Source: Scalindua sp964344685
GTDB taxonomy: Bacteria; Planctomycetota; Brocadiia; Brocadiales; Scalinduaceae
Assembly: GCA_964344685.1 (NCBI GenBank)
Contig: CAYFOK010000002.1
Coordinates: forward strand, 124,001-188,000
Direction of reading: 5' to 3'
DNA: 64,000 nucleotides
Under the pieces are notes generated by a model. The model did not search any database, was not told the origin of the DNA, and worked only from the letters and a program-made list of their open reading frames with translations. Both the position numbers and the translations under genes were made by a program. This document shows positions 19,501 to 28,504 of this stretch, one piece after another (position 1 is the stretch's first letter; each line of letters opens with the position of its first letter).

Positions 19501-19719
19501 AACCTCAGCCTCAATATAAAACCTTCAAAGAAGTCACTTGCTGCTGACAGTAAAGAATTTAGCAGGATACTCGAAGAAGCGGAGAAATATACTCTGAAGT
19601 TTGCGAAGGGGATCCGTAACGGAAGGATTGAACTTGCTCCGGCAAATATTGATTTCTGCGGTGAAGGAAATTGCGATTTTGCAAATGTCTGTCGTATTGA
19701 TAAATGGAGACTTAGGTAG
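16552..19719 (+). CDS. addB: AddB-like helicase/nuclease subunit with iron-sulfur PD-(D/E)XK domain
   Basis: The 1055 residues resemble AddB/RexB, partner of AddA in a RecBCD-like ATP-dependent exonuclease for double-strand-break processing. Walker A is GKAGSGKT (9-16); a motif VI-like RYLFYIAITRAKERL is also present. The C-terminal nuclease has GKIDRVD (D907) and IDYK (D924, K926). C783 (AQCPYKYF) with C1036, C1041 and C1047 forms the AddB-type iron-sulfur staple, here spaced C-x4-C-x5-C. The ATG is preceded only by a weak AGAA. It is transcribed divergently from AbiE off its own consensus promoter, with the large subunit 183 bp downstream. The symbol rests on domain layout, not on alignment. 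Confidence 0.85.
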   Translation: MEERFLVLGKAGSGKTHFVLQKFFHYVEEHREDNVIFILPTHSQVEHLRDHILRTSTYNGYLDTGLVTFSGLADRILDLADNSPQQRPLNESEKDLILSSILKNTDTGYFSEVSDYAGFKSAFLSFVREIKENSLDPPALKDVLKTVQTGKRNSPFNLKCNELVTLYDRYQQALKKNRFIDKEDMLAQAQLHVNKKLFSEAELLLVDGFHDYTQLELKFLAKLTSLVPNVYITLPHQTSDPVPPAFRVSHKTYVRLSELGLRELKLDESRRTDRKMLMHIEANIFSQSEEKVMSKTDSHDTSLLITAAANMQDEVEQIARRIRKLTYEEGYTFSQIAVIFRNIEKYQDIIEDTFTRFSIPVRIYGNKSLKESPLIKSIMNAANVFTSKWQDKAVWKVLKSNTGIDRNIIDKLENEYLKRGKTDNYNRWLKLASMSELEPVAGFLKQLNDIISKLQGRHSFSYYCDCLTDIADLFYIPAFTSFCKSTDEVKAGIIEEGYNREVTGLVKSDAGALREFFSILNNHSMGELTENMGTITFEEFIHTIDSQVALTSYKKADRRKEVVNVINVLEARQWEIPIVFAGGLLEKEFPRQVRENLFLKDYYRSRLNAAGKIVLREASEKTDEERYLFYIAITRAKERLYLSYPSANSNGNLTLPSFFLSDILKLFSKDVCKEITIQRNLSSIIPDPEEIVISSDSKSFAYYHLNNSSCLSEREQRERDLALWLYNNREDRSSFRSELCTFTALIEYYNNLKLKFSDGRIIKKIGETSSRFSPTKLKDFAQCPYKYFGSTTLNLSQAIPKSLDSRMQGSIIHKILEEYFKDTRDITKIFEYVFKQKTRGMTIGFEEMKIRNEMLKALLAFESLESDSDTSTFRPSLFEVKFGDEKIETLKISDGKRGGIEISGKIDRVDISEANGEKIGIIIDYKYGQTEFKKTDLEEGLDLQLPIYLLALRDTFKIVPVAAEFYALKSSKKSGIYNQELIDNLSLNIKPSKKSLAADSKEFSRILEEAEKYTLKFAKGIRNGRIELAPANIDFCGEGNCDFANVCRIDKWRLR

Positions 19720-19760
19720 ATTGACGATTGAATATTGAAGATTGTAAAAAGTTAAAGCCT

Positions 19761-19855
19761 AATGTCAAAGCTCAAATGTCAAATCAATGCTTAAAGATTA
19801 AATGATTAAATTCGTCATTCCTTTGAACTTTTGGTTTTGGATTTCATTTGGATTT
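19761..19855. repeat. Dispersed hairpin repeat, copy B
   Basis: Second copy of the element at 13125-13217, in the same orientation, lying in the 183-bp gap between the two helicase-nuclease genes. The central hairpin is kept with shorter arms (AATGA and TCATT). The outer TTTGAACTTTTGGTTTTGG block matches copy A closely. Transcribed within the operon, it could form RNA structure between the two genes. Confidence 0.75.
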
Positions 19856-19902
19856 GTCAATTGCTTATTATCAACAGTTAACTGTCAATTTAAAAAAAGA
19901 CT

Positions 19903-22900
19903 ATGACTGATAAATTAACCACTTCACAGCAAAAGGGTGTTACGATTACGGATAGGGACATCTGTGTTGTTGCGGGACCTGGCTCAGGGAAGACGCGTGT
20001 CCTCGTAGAACGATTTGCGAACCTTGTGACCACCCGTAAGGCATCAATCAACGAAATCCTCACGCTTACTTTTACTGAGAAGGCGGCAAATGAGATGAAG
20101 ATCAGAGCGGCCAGATTTTTTGAAGAGAAGGGGATGGAACGGGAGCGGCAGGATATAGAGTTTGCCTATCTTTCCACCATCCATAGTTTTTGCGCCCGGC
20201 TGCTCAGGGAAAATGCTTTAGAGGCAGGTATCGATCCACAATTTCGCGTTATGGACGAACTGGAATCGGGAAGGCTTAAAGAGCAGGTACTTGAAAACAG
20301 GCTCAGAGAAAAGAGCAATGAGAAAACTCTTGATACATTCCTGAACAAAATCTTCTGGAAGCAGACGGATGCAAAAAGAAGCAGGTTAAAGTCATTCAGA
20401 GAAAACCTGATACAGCTCTATGAAAAAATCAGGAATGCATGCGTGCCTATCTCAGAAACCATAAACCAGGATGATCTTTCTCAAGATATCATTAGTTCCT
20501 GTGACGATGTTGAGAAACTTATAAAAGAAGTTAGTGAAATCGTTGCAGAAAAGAAATTGCCTGATAAAACCAGAGACAAAGTAGATTATGTTTTGAAATG
20601 CTGGAACAGCTCAAACCTGCAAAATGATATAAACAAATTATACAAAGAAAAATATCAACAGAAAGACGAACTTATACTTTCTCTACTAAACAGTGTCAGA
20701 GGCGTTCACTCTTCCATAAACCTGTCTGTATCAAAAGATATAAAGAAACCATTGGGTGACTTTCGCGAAGAGCTGAAAGTCCTTGTAGGATTACTCGCAG
20801 AAGATTATTCAACAGAGATCAAGATGGTGTTAAGAGATTTTCTTATGGACTTCGATATTGCCTATTCAGGCCGAAAAAAGGTTGAGGGCCTTATCGACTT
20901 TACCGACCTTGAAATCAAGACGATAGAGTTACTGGAGAGTAAAGAGGATATAGCCGTAGAAATAAAACGCAAGTTCAAATTTATACTGGTAGATGAATTT
21001 CAGGATATAAGCGGATTACAAAAGAGGATAATTGATCTCATAAGGGACAGAGATAATCTGTTTATTGTGGGTGATTCAAAGCAATCCATTTATGGTTTCA
21101 GGAATGCGGATGTTGAGATTTTCCAGGATATTCAGAATGAAGTAGATCCCGGCTCTTTAATAAGCCTGAATGAGAATTTCAGGAGCAGGCCGCAGGTACT
21201 GGACTTTGTAAACTACATATTTAATAAATTGTGGCTCGATAGCCTGGAGAGCCCTGCACAACAGTTAAAGCTGGGAGCAGAATTCTCAAAAAAATCCCTT
21301 CCCTCAATTGAAATAGTTGTTGCTGAGGGAAAGGATAAGACTGAGGCGCGGAAATGGGAATCTATGGAAATAGCAAAGAGAATAAAGGAGATTGTTGATA
21401 AAGGTGAGATCAAAATAACAACCGGAAGAGAACAGGGAAGAAGTATCTCCTACAAAGATTTTGCGATCCTATTCCGCAGTACAACAGACATAAAACTTTA
21501 CGAACAGAGTCTTTCACATCTTGATATACCCTATTATGTTGTGAGCGGAAGAGGTTTTTACAATACGACAGAGATTACAGATCTTGTTAACCTGTTGAAG
21601 GTGATTGAATCTCCCCTTGACGAAATAAATCTGTCGGCTGTCCTGAAGTCTCCCTTTGTAGGGATAGATGATGATGCCCTATTCAGGCTGGCAGACCACG
21701 CTCACAACAGTGAAGAAAAGAGGCTTCTTTACCAATGCCTGGAAGAAGCTGGTTCTATAAAAGAGATTGAGAAAGATTCGCGGGACAGGATTATCAAATT
21801 TACTCAATTCCTGAGAGAGGTGCAAAACATTAAAACCAGAACTTCATTATGGAAACTGATATCATTTATTCTCAAGAAGACAGAGTTTCAATCAAAGATG
21901 CTTCTCTTCTCAAATGGAAAGAAGAGGTATGCAAACCTCCAAAAACTGGTTGAATTGTGTAGAGTCCAGGAAGAGTTTGAACCCCTGGATTTAAGAGATT
22001 TTATTGAGATTGTAGAAGGCTACAAGTTCAGGGAAATCAGAGAGTCAGAAGCGCCGGTAGAATCTGAGGAAGATGATGTTGTGAAAATGATAACAACTCA
22101 CTCCGCAAAAGGATTAGAATTTCCGGTTGTTATTGTTGCCGATACCGACAGGGACAACACAAGACCCCCGGACTATTTTGTTTATTCTAAGGACCATGGG
22201 ATCAGCTTTAAGATACTGAACCCCTCAACCAATGAAGCGGAAGTGCCCCTGAGTTATGAACGAATTAACAATGAAATAACAGAAAAGGAGCTGCAGGAGT
22301 CAAAACGACTGTTCTTTGTTGCTATGACAAGGGCGCAGGAGCATCTGATACTGTCAGGGGGCATAAAAAGAGGCAGGGCCAGGGGAGATAGTGACAAAGG
22401 CAACTGGCATAATTATATCTCTACCTCTCTTGACCTGGATCCCGAACCGGAAGATAATCGGGAGGTCATAATGCTAGGAAAGGATCCATCACATTCGATC
22501 GAGATAATACATTCCCGCGTAAAAGAAGAGAACAAGCCATCTATTCAAAATGGTTTAACTAAGTCTAAAGGAGACAAAAGAATAAAACCTCTGACTCTGC
22601 ATAAAAAAGAGATAGCAAATGGTGAAAAAATTGAAAGTTTATCACCTTCAAAAAAGATTGTAGAAACTGGAGAAAGGATTTTATCAAGGATTACACACAA
22701 TGTAGAGATCGATAACAGCCACTACGTTTACTCTGTTACAGAGTTGCTCAAGTATCATTTTTGTCCACAGCTATATTATCTTAATTCCATTCTGGGCCTG
22801 CAGGGTACAGGTGAAAAATGTATGACTGGGCCGCATGCCGTTGAAGAAGATGAAAACAGGTTGAATGACGATGAAATACCCGGACAGGAGTTGGGAAATA

Positions 22901-23475
22901 TAGTACACCGGGTCTTTAATAAATATGATTATCCGGAAGGGGATCTCAAGGAGTACATTAAAAAGGAGGTGAGCGTCTATAATCCGGATACAAATCAGGA
23001 AAGCGTTGATCGTGTTGCGAATTGGGTAAACTCTTTCTACAATAGTGATGTCGGGAAAGAAGTCCTCGCTAGTGAATGGTATAAACGGGAAAGATCTTTT
23101 ATTTTTAACTACCGGCACAATCTGATAAGGGGACAGGTAGACCTTTTCTTCTCCAATAAGAAAGGTTTATTAAAAATCATTGATTATAAAGCAAATGATA
23201 TTACCATTGATGAAATACCGGAGAAAGTGAAGCTTTATCAACTGCAGATGCAGCTTTACGCTCGGGCGCTGGAAGCAATTTATGGAAAGAGGGTAGATGA
23301 AACCATTCTCTACTTCCTTGTGCCGGACAGATCTGTAGTAATCGATACGACAGAAGAGTCATGCAGAGAACTGGATTCAACCCTGGACAACTTCTTCACG
23401 GCACATAAGGACGGTGATTTTAAAAAGATGAGCGGTAATAAATGTCAGTGGTGTGAGTATGAAAATATATGCTAA
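19903..23475 (+). CDS. addA: AddA-like UvrD/Rep helicase with C-terminal iron-sulfur nuclease domain
   Basis: This superfamily 1 helicase has Walker A AGPGSGKT (24-31), motif Ia LTFTEKAANEM, Walker B LVDEFQD (D364, E365), motif III GDSKQSIYGFR, motif V THSAKGLEFPVV and motif VI RLFFVAMTRAQEHL. The C-terminal PD-(D/E)XK nuclease has GQVD (D1080) and IDYK (D1094, K1096). With the AddB-like partner it should unwind and resect double-stranded ends. Unusually, C954 with C1181, C1184 and C1190 (C-x2-C-x5-C) forms the iron-sulfur pattern that in Bacillus AddAB is found in AddB only. No strong Shine-Dalgarno precedes the ATG. At 1190 residues the size is normal for AddA. Confidence 0.88.
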   Translation: MTDKLTTSQQKGVTITDRDICVVAGPGSGKTRVLVERFANLVTTRKASINEILTLTFTEKAANEMKIRAARFFEEKGMERERQDIEFAYLSTIHSFCARLLRENALEAGIDPQFRVMDELESGRLKEQVLENRLREKSNEKTLDTFLNKIFWKQTDAKRSRLKSFRENLIQLYEKIRNACVPISETINQDDLSQDIISSCDDVEKLIKEVSEIVAEKKLPDKTRDKVDYVLKCWNSSNLQNDINKLYKEKYQQKDELILSLLNSVRGVHSSINLSVSKDIKKPLGDFREELKVLVGLLAEDYSTEIKMVLRDFLMDFDIAYSGRKKVEGLIDFTDLEIKTIELLESKEDIAVEIKRKFKFILVDEFQDISGLQKRIIDLIRDRDNLFIVGDSKQSIYGFRNADVEIFQDIQNEVDPGSLISLNENFRSRPQVLDFVNYIFNKLWLDSLESPAQQLKLGAEFSKKSLPSIEIVVAEGKDKTEARKWESMEIAKRIKEIVDKGEIKITTGREQGRSISYKDFAILFRSTTDIKLYEQSLSHLDIPYYVVSGRGFYNTTEITDLVNLLKVIESPLDEINLSAVLKSPFVGIDDDALFRLADHAHNSEEKRLLYQCLEEAGSIKEIEKDSRDRIIKFTQFLREVQNIKTRTSLWKLISFILKKTEFQSKMLLFSNGKKRYANLQKLVELCRVQEEFEPLDLRDFIEIVEGYKFREIRESEAPVESEEDDVVKMITTHSAKGLEFPVVIVADTDRDNTRPPDYFVYSKDHGISFKILNPSTNEAEVPLSYERINNEITEKELQESKRLFFVAMTRAQEHLILSGGIKRGRARGDSDKGNWHNYISTSLDLDPEPEDNREVIMLGKDPSHSIEIIHSRVKEENKPSIQNGLTKSKGDKRIKPLTLHKKEIANGEKIESLSPSKKIVETGERILSRITHNVEIDNSHYVYSVTELLKYHFCPQLYYLNSILGLQGTGEKCMTGPHAVEEDENRLNDDEIPGQELGNIVHRVFNKYDYPEGDLKEYIKKEVSVYNPDTNQESVDRVANWVNSFYNSDVGKEVLASEWYKRERSFIFNYRHNLIRGQVDLFFSNKKGLLKIIDYKANDITIDEIPEKVKLYQLQMQLYARALEAIYGKRVDETILYFLVPDRSVVIDTTEESCRELDSTLDNFFTAHKDGDFKKMSGNKCQWCEYENIC

Positions 23476-23525
23476 GAAAGTTTAGCCACGGATTTTCACA
23501 GATAAACACGGAAAATAAATAACAA

Positions 23526-24392
23526 ATGAATAAAAGTAATATACTACGTAAAAGATTAGCAGAACCGGGCATAATATTGAGCCCGGGGGTTTATGATTGT
23601 CTCTCGGCTAAGATAGCTGAAAGGACAGGTTTTGAAGTTATATTTACTTCCGGCTTCGGCATCTCGGGGTCGGAACTCGGCTATCCTGATTACGGTCTGT
23701 TAACGGCTAGTGAAATGCTGAATGCTGCCGGGAACATTTCGAAGTCGGTAAATATACCGCTGATTGCCGATATTGATACAGGCTATGGAAATCCAATCAA
23801 CGTAGTCCGTACTATTGGGACAGTTATCGAGCTGGGAATAGCAGGTGTTATTCTGGAGGATCAGGAGTGGCCGAAGAGGTGCGGCCATCTTGATGGTAAA
23901 CGCATCATTTCCATGGAGGAACATGTAGAGAAAATACGTGCAGCAAGATTTGCCAGTGGAGAGAGCGGGCTGGTAATTGTTGCGAGAACTGATGCACGTG
24001 CCGAGCTGGGCCTTACGGAAGCAATCCGGCGTGGAAAGGCGTATTACGAGGCAGGAGCAGACGTCATTTTTATTGAGGCACCGCAAACAGAAGAAGAACT
24101 GAAGGAGATTCCATCAGCACTTCCCAATGTTCCACTATTGGCAAACATGCTGGAGGGAGGAAAAACTCCCAACTTAAATGCGCAGGATTTGGAAAAACTG
24201 GGTTTTAAGATGGGCGTCTTTGCATTGTCAGGCCTGTTCGCTGCAACCAAAGGAATTGAAGAATGCTTTCGCTTTCTCAAAGAAAACGGTACTACCTCCG
24301 GTTTTGAAAACATGTCATCATTTCAAGACTACAAAGAGATCATTGACATAAAAAAATATCAGGAACTGGAAGAAAAGTTTAAAGGTTCTTGA
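23526..24392 (+). CDS. PEP mutase / isocitrate lyase superfamily protein
   Basis: The 288-residue TIM-barrel protein has DIDTGYGN (82-89) and the gated-loop motif KRCGH (117-121) of the isocitrate lyase / PEP phosphonomutase superfamily. The cysteine in KRCGH is typical of C-C bond lyases such as methylisocitrate or oxaloacetate-type lyases rather than phosphonomutases. It would use Mg2+ and cleave a 2-carboxylate substrate. No prpC or prpD gene is nearby, so methylcitrate cycling is not supported by context. It follows the AddA-like gene after 50 bp and may be co-transcribed. The exact substrate is undetermined. Confidence 0.85.
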   Translation: MNKSNILRKRLAEPGIILSPGVYDCLSAKIAERTGFEVIFTSGFGISGSELGYPDYGLLTASEMLNAAGNISKSVNIPLIADIDTGYGNPINVVRTIGTVIELGIAGVILEDQEWPKRCGHLDGKRIISMEEHVEKIRAARFASGESGLVIVARTDARAELGLTEAIRRGKAYYEAGADVIFIEAPQTEEELKEIPSALPNVPLLANMLEGGKTPNLNAQDLEKLGFKMGVFALSGLFAATKGIEECFRFLKENGTTSGFENMSSFQDYKEIIDIKKYQELEEKFKGS

Positions 24393-24396
24393 AAAA

Positions 24397-26109
24397 TCAG
24401 CTTCGCTGCTTTACCCTCAATGCTCGGAATCGGTTCAACGTTGCAGCCAGTTCGTAACTTCTGAATTCTGCAAAGTCTCCCCTTGCTTCCCGGTCACTTA
24501 AGCAGTCCAGCCCATTCTCCTGTATATCGTCCAACACTAATCGGCAGATCTCTTTTATGCTCTTTTTGCCATCCATAAACTTGTCGGCGTAATGAATCGC
24601 GTATCCTATTGCCCTCAACTGGCTGGGATGCACAAGCTGTTCTATTGCACTTACCTGGACCTTATTTGTACCAAACCTCATGTAGAGAAGTTCATCTATC
24701 TTGATATCTATCGGCCTTTTCCCCTTTGACGGGCTCAGTACATTCGGTACGGGAATACGTGGAATCACTGAAGGAGGTGCAGCATCAAAATATTCCGGTA
24801 AAGGGTTTTCTTTGACTATCTGATGCGCCTGTGAGGTTAATTCATGAGGCCTGTATTCAATCATTCCTATAACAACATCAGCCAGGCCGAAATAGTCGCC
24901 GCTTCCTCCCATTACGATTACGGTTGAGATCCCTTTTTTTTCGTAGAGACTTCGTACGTGTTCTACAAAAGGTGTGATCGGCTCCTTCTCTTTTGCGATC
25001 AGAGCCTTCATCCGTATGTCACGAATCATGAAGTTTGTAGCCAGCGTGTCTTCATCCAGTAAAATAGTACTGGCACCAACCTCAAGAGCCTCCAGAATAT
25101 TAGCTGCCTGAGACGTGCTCCCGCTGGCATTGGCAGTAGAGAATTCAGTGGTATCCTGGTCAAACGGCAGGTTTGAGATAAAAGGATCTATATTCAGGTT
25201 TTGAATACTGCGCCCGTCCTCCGCCCTTATCTTGACAGCATCAGCATTGGTCACCACAAACTCGCGTCCATCATCGGGGATATGGTTATAGATTCCGTAT
25301 TCCAGTGCATTCAAGAGAGTTGATTTTCCATGGTACCCTCCGCCAACAATCAGTGTTACACCTTCGCGAATACCCATTCCGGTTATCTCTCCGTGATTTG
25401 GAAGTGTAATTGTTGTTCTCATCGATTGGCAGCTTTGAAAAGGGACCAGCCCATCTGAGCTGAGCGGACGAGGGTCAACCCCGCTAGCCCTGGGAAGTAC
25501 AGCATTATCAGCTATAAACGCGATCAGAGTTAATTCCGTCAGTTTGCCCCTGATAAACTCAGCATCTTCAACAGTCTCGATATGGCGATACAATTTGTCT
25601 GCGGGTAGTCTTTGGAAAAAGAGAGAATCATTTACGATTAGAGGAATTGTTTCTGAAAACATGTTTGCAGCAATTTTGCCGGCTATCCTGCGTCCGAATG
25701 CAGGAAGCCCGACCAGAAATCGTACTTCAATACAGCCATCTATTATGACCATGGAAGATGTTTTCAATACTTCCTGTCCGGGACGGTCTATTTCTATAGC
25801 ACCGCTCTTCCCTGAACCCTGCCTTTGTGTATTATGCTTTTTAATGGAGTGATAAAACTGTCTTGCCAGGAAATCACACAGGGCGACATCCCTGCACTTA
25901 TTATGATATGTGTTCCCGGGGAATCCGGCTGTACTGATGGGGATTCTGACTCTTACTTTACTGGGAATGGCAAAAGGGTCTCCCTGAACGTGGTCAATCC
26001 ATATCTGATAATCCTGATATTGATATCGGCCTTTTATGGATTTATAAGCGGGATATGGCTTATTGTCCATTCCGGACAATATCCTGAACAGTTCTTTTTG
26101 ATCTTTCAT
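24397..26109 (-). CDS. Predicted ATPase of the ABC class (COG3044)
   Basis: The 570 residues match the stand-alone COG3044 ATPase family, related to the trypanosome RNA-editing-associated protein MRB1590. The N-terminal region (about 1-240) carries FGRRIAGKIAANMF; Walker A is GGGYHGKS (256-263); ILLDEDTLATNFM is the Walker B region, with DE followed by the family-specific DTLATNFMIRD. It lacks transmembrane segments and is presumed cytoplasmic, binding nucleic acid. The cellular role of the bacterial family is unknown. It converges with the PEP-mutase-family gene with 4 bp between stops. Confidence 0.88.
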   Translation of the reverse strand: MKDQKELFRILSGMDNKPYPAYKSIKGRYQYQDYQIWIDHVQGDPFAIPSKVRVRIPISTAGFPGNTYHNKCRDVALCDFLARQFYHSIKKHNTQRQGSGKSGAIEIDRPGQEVLKTSSMVIIDGCIEVRFLVGLPAFGRRIAGKIAANMFSETIPLIVNDSLFFQRLPADKLYRHIETVEDAEFIRGKLTELTLIAFIADNAVLPRASGVDPRPLSSDGLVPFQSCQSMRTTITLPNHGEITGMGIREGVTLIVGGGYHGKSTLLNALEYGIYNHIPDDGREFVVTNADAVKIRAEDGRSIQNLNIDPFISNLPFDQDTTEFSTANASGSTSQAANILEALEVGASTILLDEDTLATNFMIRDIRMKALIAKEKEPITPFVEHVRSLYEKKGISTVIVMGGSGDYFGLADVVIGMIEYRPHELTSQAHQIVKENPLPEYFDAAPPSVIPRIPVPNVLSPSKGKRPIDIKIDELLYMRFGTNKVQVSAIEQLVHPSQLRAIGYAIHYADKFMDGKKSIKEICRLVLDDIQENGLDCLSDREARGDFAEFRSYELAATLNRFRALRVKQRS

Positions 26110-26654
26110 ATACCGGCTTCTCCTTGACTACAACGCTTTTTTGCTCTATATGGTTTATAACAAAAGGACTTACAAATTTTCAATCTATAAATTTCCTGAG
26201 CTGAATACGCTATTAAAAATGTATCCTTTTTTTTCCCCTGTCTTTAAATATGTTTAGTGCCGCCATTTTCAACCTGATTTTTCTTGCCCACCGCGTCAGG
26301 TCACTTGTTCAGTAATATTCGATCTGGAGAATTTAAGGGCATTTTTTCCCATTTCTAAACCATTTTTCCTAATACTGTCTTTTATTGAAACACTTGGTTA
26401 ATAACTATTGTCTGATCAGATTTAATTCTTCAAAAAATAACCATTTGAAAAACATTTTTTTTTATGTGGTGATAGGATATGTAATTTATTGCCATTATTA
26501 GAATTGCGTTCTTCTCAAATGAGTAATTCAAGTATAAGGAGGTCACTGCCTCATCATGTTTACAAAGATTTTTCTAGAAATTAATGAATAGGTATGTTAT
26601 GTGCTTATACTACTAGCTATCTAAATTTTGTAAAATCTAAGAGGAGAATGAACG
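26110..26654. other. Long AT-rich intergenic region (545 bp) before the subtilase
   Basis: Divergent spacer between the COG3044 ATPase and the subtilase, so both promoters should lie here, but I see no good consensus pair. It contains A/T runs and an AAGGAGG (26536-26542) that leads only to an 11-codon ORF at 26556-26591. No RNA gene, strong palindrome or repeat was recognised. Confidence 0.4.
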
Positions 26655-28244
26655 ATGGACAGGCGTTTTAATTCAAATGTAATATTTGTATTTACAATCT
26701 TCTTTGTGTTTGCTTTTGCAGCAGGGATTTCAGTGGATACGACTTACGCTGGAAACAACCTTAAGTCGCAGATACATACGGGCCCGGCTGTGTCCAGTAG
26801 CAAACCGGATAATACAAATATTCCGCCGTTTGTGTCAGGACAGGTAGTAATTGCCGGCGCACCTGAAACGGTTCCAGATGGTTATACCGTTATTAAATAT
26901 CTTCCGAATGCAAACCTCACGGTAGTTAAAGTAGAGCCGGGTAAAGAACGTGGGCATATACAGAGTCTGACTGCAAAGGGATTCAAGGCAAACCTTAATC
27001 TGATAGCAAAAGCCTCTGCCAGCAACGACCCGCTTGGTAGTTTCCAGTGGCATTTCCCGCTTGTCCAAAGTGATCAGGCCTGGAACCTCAGTAATGGAGG
27101 GGGCATAGTGGTCGCAGTACTTGATACCGGATTGAAAACTAACGGCAATGACGGCATAGATTGTGTTGCTGTCGGCACAGACATTGTAAATTTAGATGCG
27201 GATCCTACAGATGGAGATGGCCATGGAACACATGTTTCGGGTACTATTGCGCAGAGTACCAATAATGCTATAGGCGTTGCGGGTTTAGCTCATGGTGCAT
27301 GTATAATGCCTGTAAAGGTGCTTGATGATAACGGCAGTGGTTCTTTTGCTGATATTACAGATGGTATCTATTACTCAGTTAATAACGGGGCACGCGTTAT
27401 AAACATGAGCCTTGGTACCAATGCCCGCCATGGGGTTACAAGTGACCAATTTATGGATCCGGCGCTTAACTATGCATACACCAGCGGTGTAACCGTAGTT
27501 TGTGCATCAGGAAATGACGGTTCTAGAAAAAATGTAAGCTATCCTGCCATATATCCTACTACCATAGCAGTAGGAGCAGTCGATTTGCAGTCCAAAGTAA
27601 CTCGTTACTCTAATAAAGGTGATAATCTGGACATAGTTGCTCCCGGCGGCGACAATAGTAAAGATCTAAATGGTGACGGATATGCCGATGGGGTATTGCA
27701 GGAAACATATGTAAATGGTGCCTGGGGGTACTGGTTTTATAACGGTACTTCAATGGCCTGCCCTCATGTTGCAGCAGCAGCAGCAATGCTTTATACGGAT
27801 GTTACAAAGAATCATACTCCGGATAGCATCCTTCAGACACTTATTTCAACAGCGCAGGACTTAAATGAATCCGGTTTTGATAAGACATCAGGTTATGGGC
27901 TCGTTCAGGCATATGACGCACTCGTCTATGATGGCAGTAGCGAATGCACTGATATTGATGGTGATGGTGTATGCATTGAAGATGGTGATTGCGATGATAG
28001 CAACGCCAATGTTTTCCCGGGTGCTACAGAAGTCTGTGATGGGATAGATAATAATTGTGATGGGTCTATTGATGAAGGTTGTTCTACAGGTGGATGTACG
28101 GATAATGATGGTGACGGTGTGTGTGTAGAAGATGGTGACTGTGACGATAACAACGCCAATGTTTATCCCGGACATCAAGATACGAGAGGTCGCTGGGGCA
28201 GAGACGGGGTTGACAATGATTGTAACGGAATAATAGATGGATAA
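26655..28244 (+). CDS. Secreted subtilisin-like (S8) protease with C-terminal MopE-like metal-binding motifs
   Basis: An extracellular or periplasmic serine protease of 529 residues. Signal peptide at 1-32 (FVFTIFFVFAFAAGI then TTYA). A pro-like region (60-120) precedes the catalytic domain: D157 in VAVLDTGL, H190 in DGHGTHVSG, N287 in ASGNDGS and S366 in NGTSMACPHVA, so the triad is complete. The tail (431-529) has two Cys/Asp-rich units, CTDIDGDGVCIEDGDCDD then CDGIDNNCDGSIDEGC, and a second partial set. These are MopE-like calcium- or copper-binding motifs seen in surface proteins. GAGGAG precedes the ATG by 7 nt. A terminator follows, so it is probably monocistronic. Confidence 0.93.
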   Translation: MDRRFNSNVIFVFTIFFVFAFAAGISVDTTYAGNNLKSQIHTGPAVSSSKPDNTNIPPFVSGQVVIAGAPETVPDGYTVIKYLPNANLTVVKVEPGKERGHIQSLTAKGFKANLNLIAKASASNDPLGSFQWHFPLVQSDQAWNLSNGGGIVVAVLDTGLKTNGNDGIDCVAVGTDIVNLDADPTDGDGHGTHVSGTIAQSTNNAIGVAGLAHGACIMPVKVLDDNGSGSFADITDGIYYSVNNGARVINMSLGTNARHGVTSDQFMDPALNYAYTSGVTVVCASGNDGSRKNVSYPAIYPTTIAVGAVDLQSKVTRYSNKGDNLDIVAPGGDNSKDLNGDGYADGVLQETYVNGAWGYWFYNGTSMACPHVAAAAAMLYTDVTKNHTPDSILQTLISTAQDLNESGFDKTSGYGLVQAYDALVYDGSSECTDIDGDGVCIEDGDCDDSNANVFPGATEVCDGIDNNCDGSIDEGCSTGGCTDNDGDGVCVEDGDCDDNNANVYPGHQDTRGRWGRDGVDNDCNGIIDG

Positions 28245-28270
28245 ACCTGTCTGGTAAGTAGATAAATAAG

Positions 28271-28307
28271 AAAAGGGAGGAAACGTTATCCGGCGTCCTC
28301 CCTTTTT
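28271..28307 (+). terminator. Rho-independent terminator of the subtilase gene
   Basis: Arms AAAAGGGAGGA (28271-28281) and TCCTCCCTTTT (28296-28306) pair perfectly around a 14-nt loop and end in a T-run, 27 nt after the stop codon. It would work on both strands. Confidence 0.85.
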
Positions 28308-28504
28308 GTGTTTCATAATCTGTGTTCTTATTATTGTAACTGTTCGGAAATTATTACAGGTCTGACTTTCCGCCCTCTGCCGGAGAAACCTTTCATTTGT
28401 TTCCTTGTTCCCGTCCACTTTTCACTTGCCACTTGCCTACCGCCTGCGGTAAACTGCACTCTTTACTTAATACTGTTTTAGACACATTTTCAGAAGGTGC
28501 ATAG

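Noticed and set aside
23481..23519. CACGGA...CACGGA direct repeat in the gap before the PEP-mutase-family gene
   Set aside because: Only one copy in the window, 39 bp; it resembles a common intergenic repeat but cannot be supported here.
23526..24392. prpB / methylcitrate cycle assignment
   Set aside because: KRCGH and fold fit the superfamily, but no prpC or prpD is adjacent and the substrate cannot be read.
26536..26591. Short leader peptide ORF (11 codons) after AAGGAGG before the subtilase
   Set aside because: Spacing of 13 nt from the ribosome site is too long and there is no attenuator hairpin.
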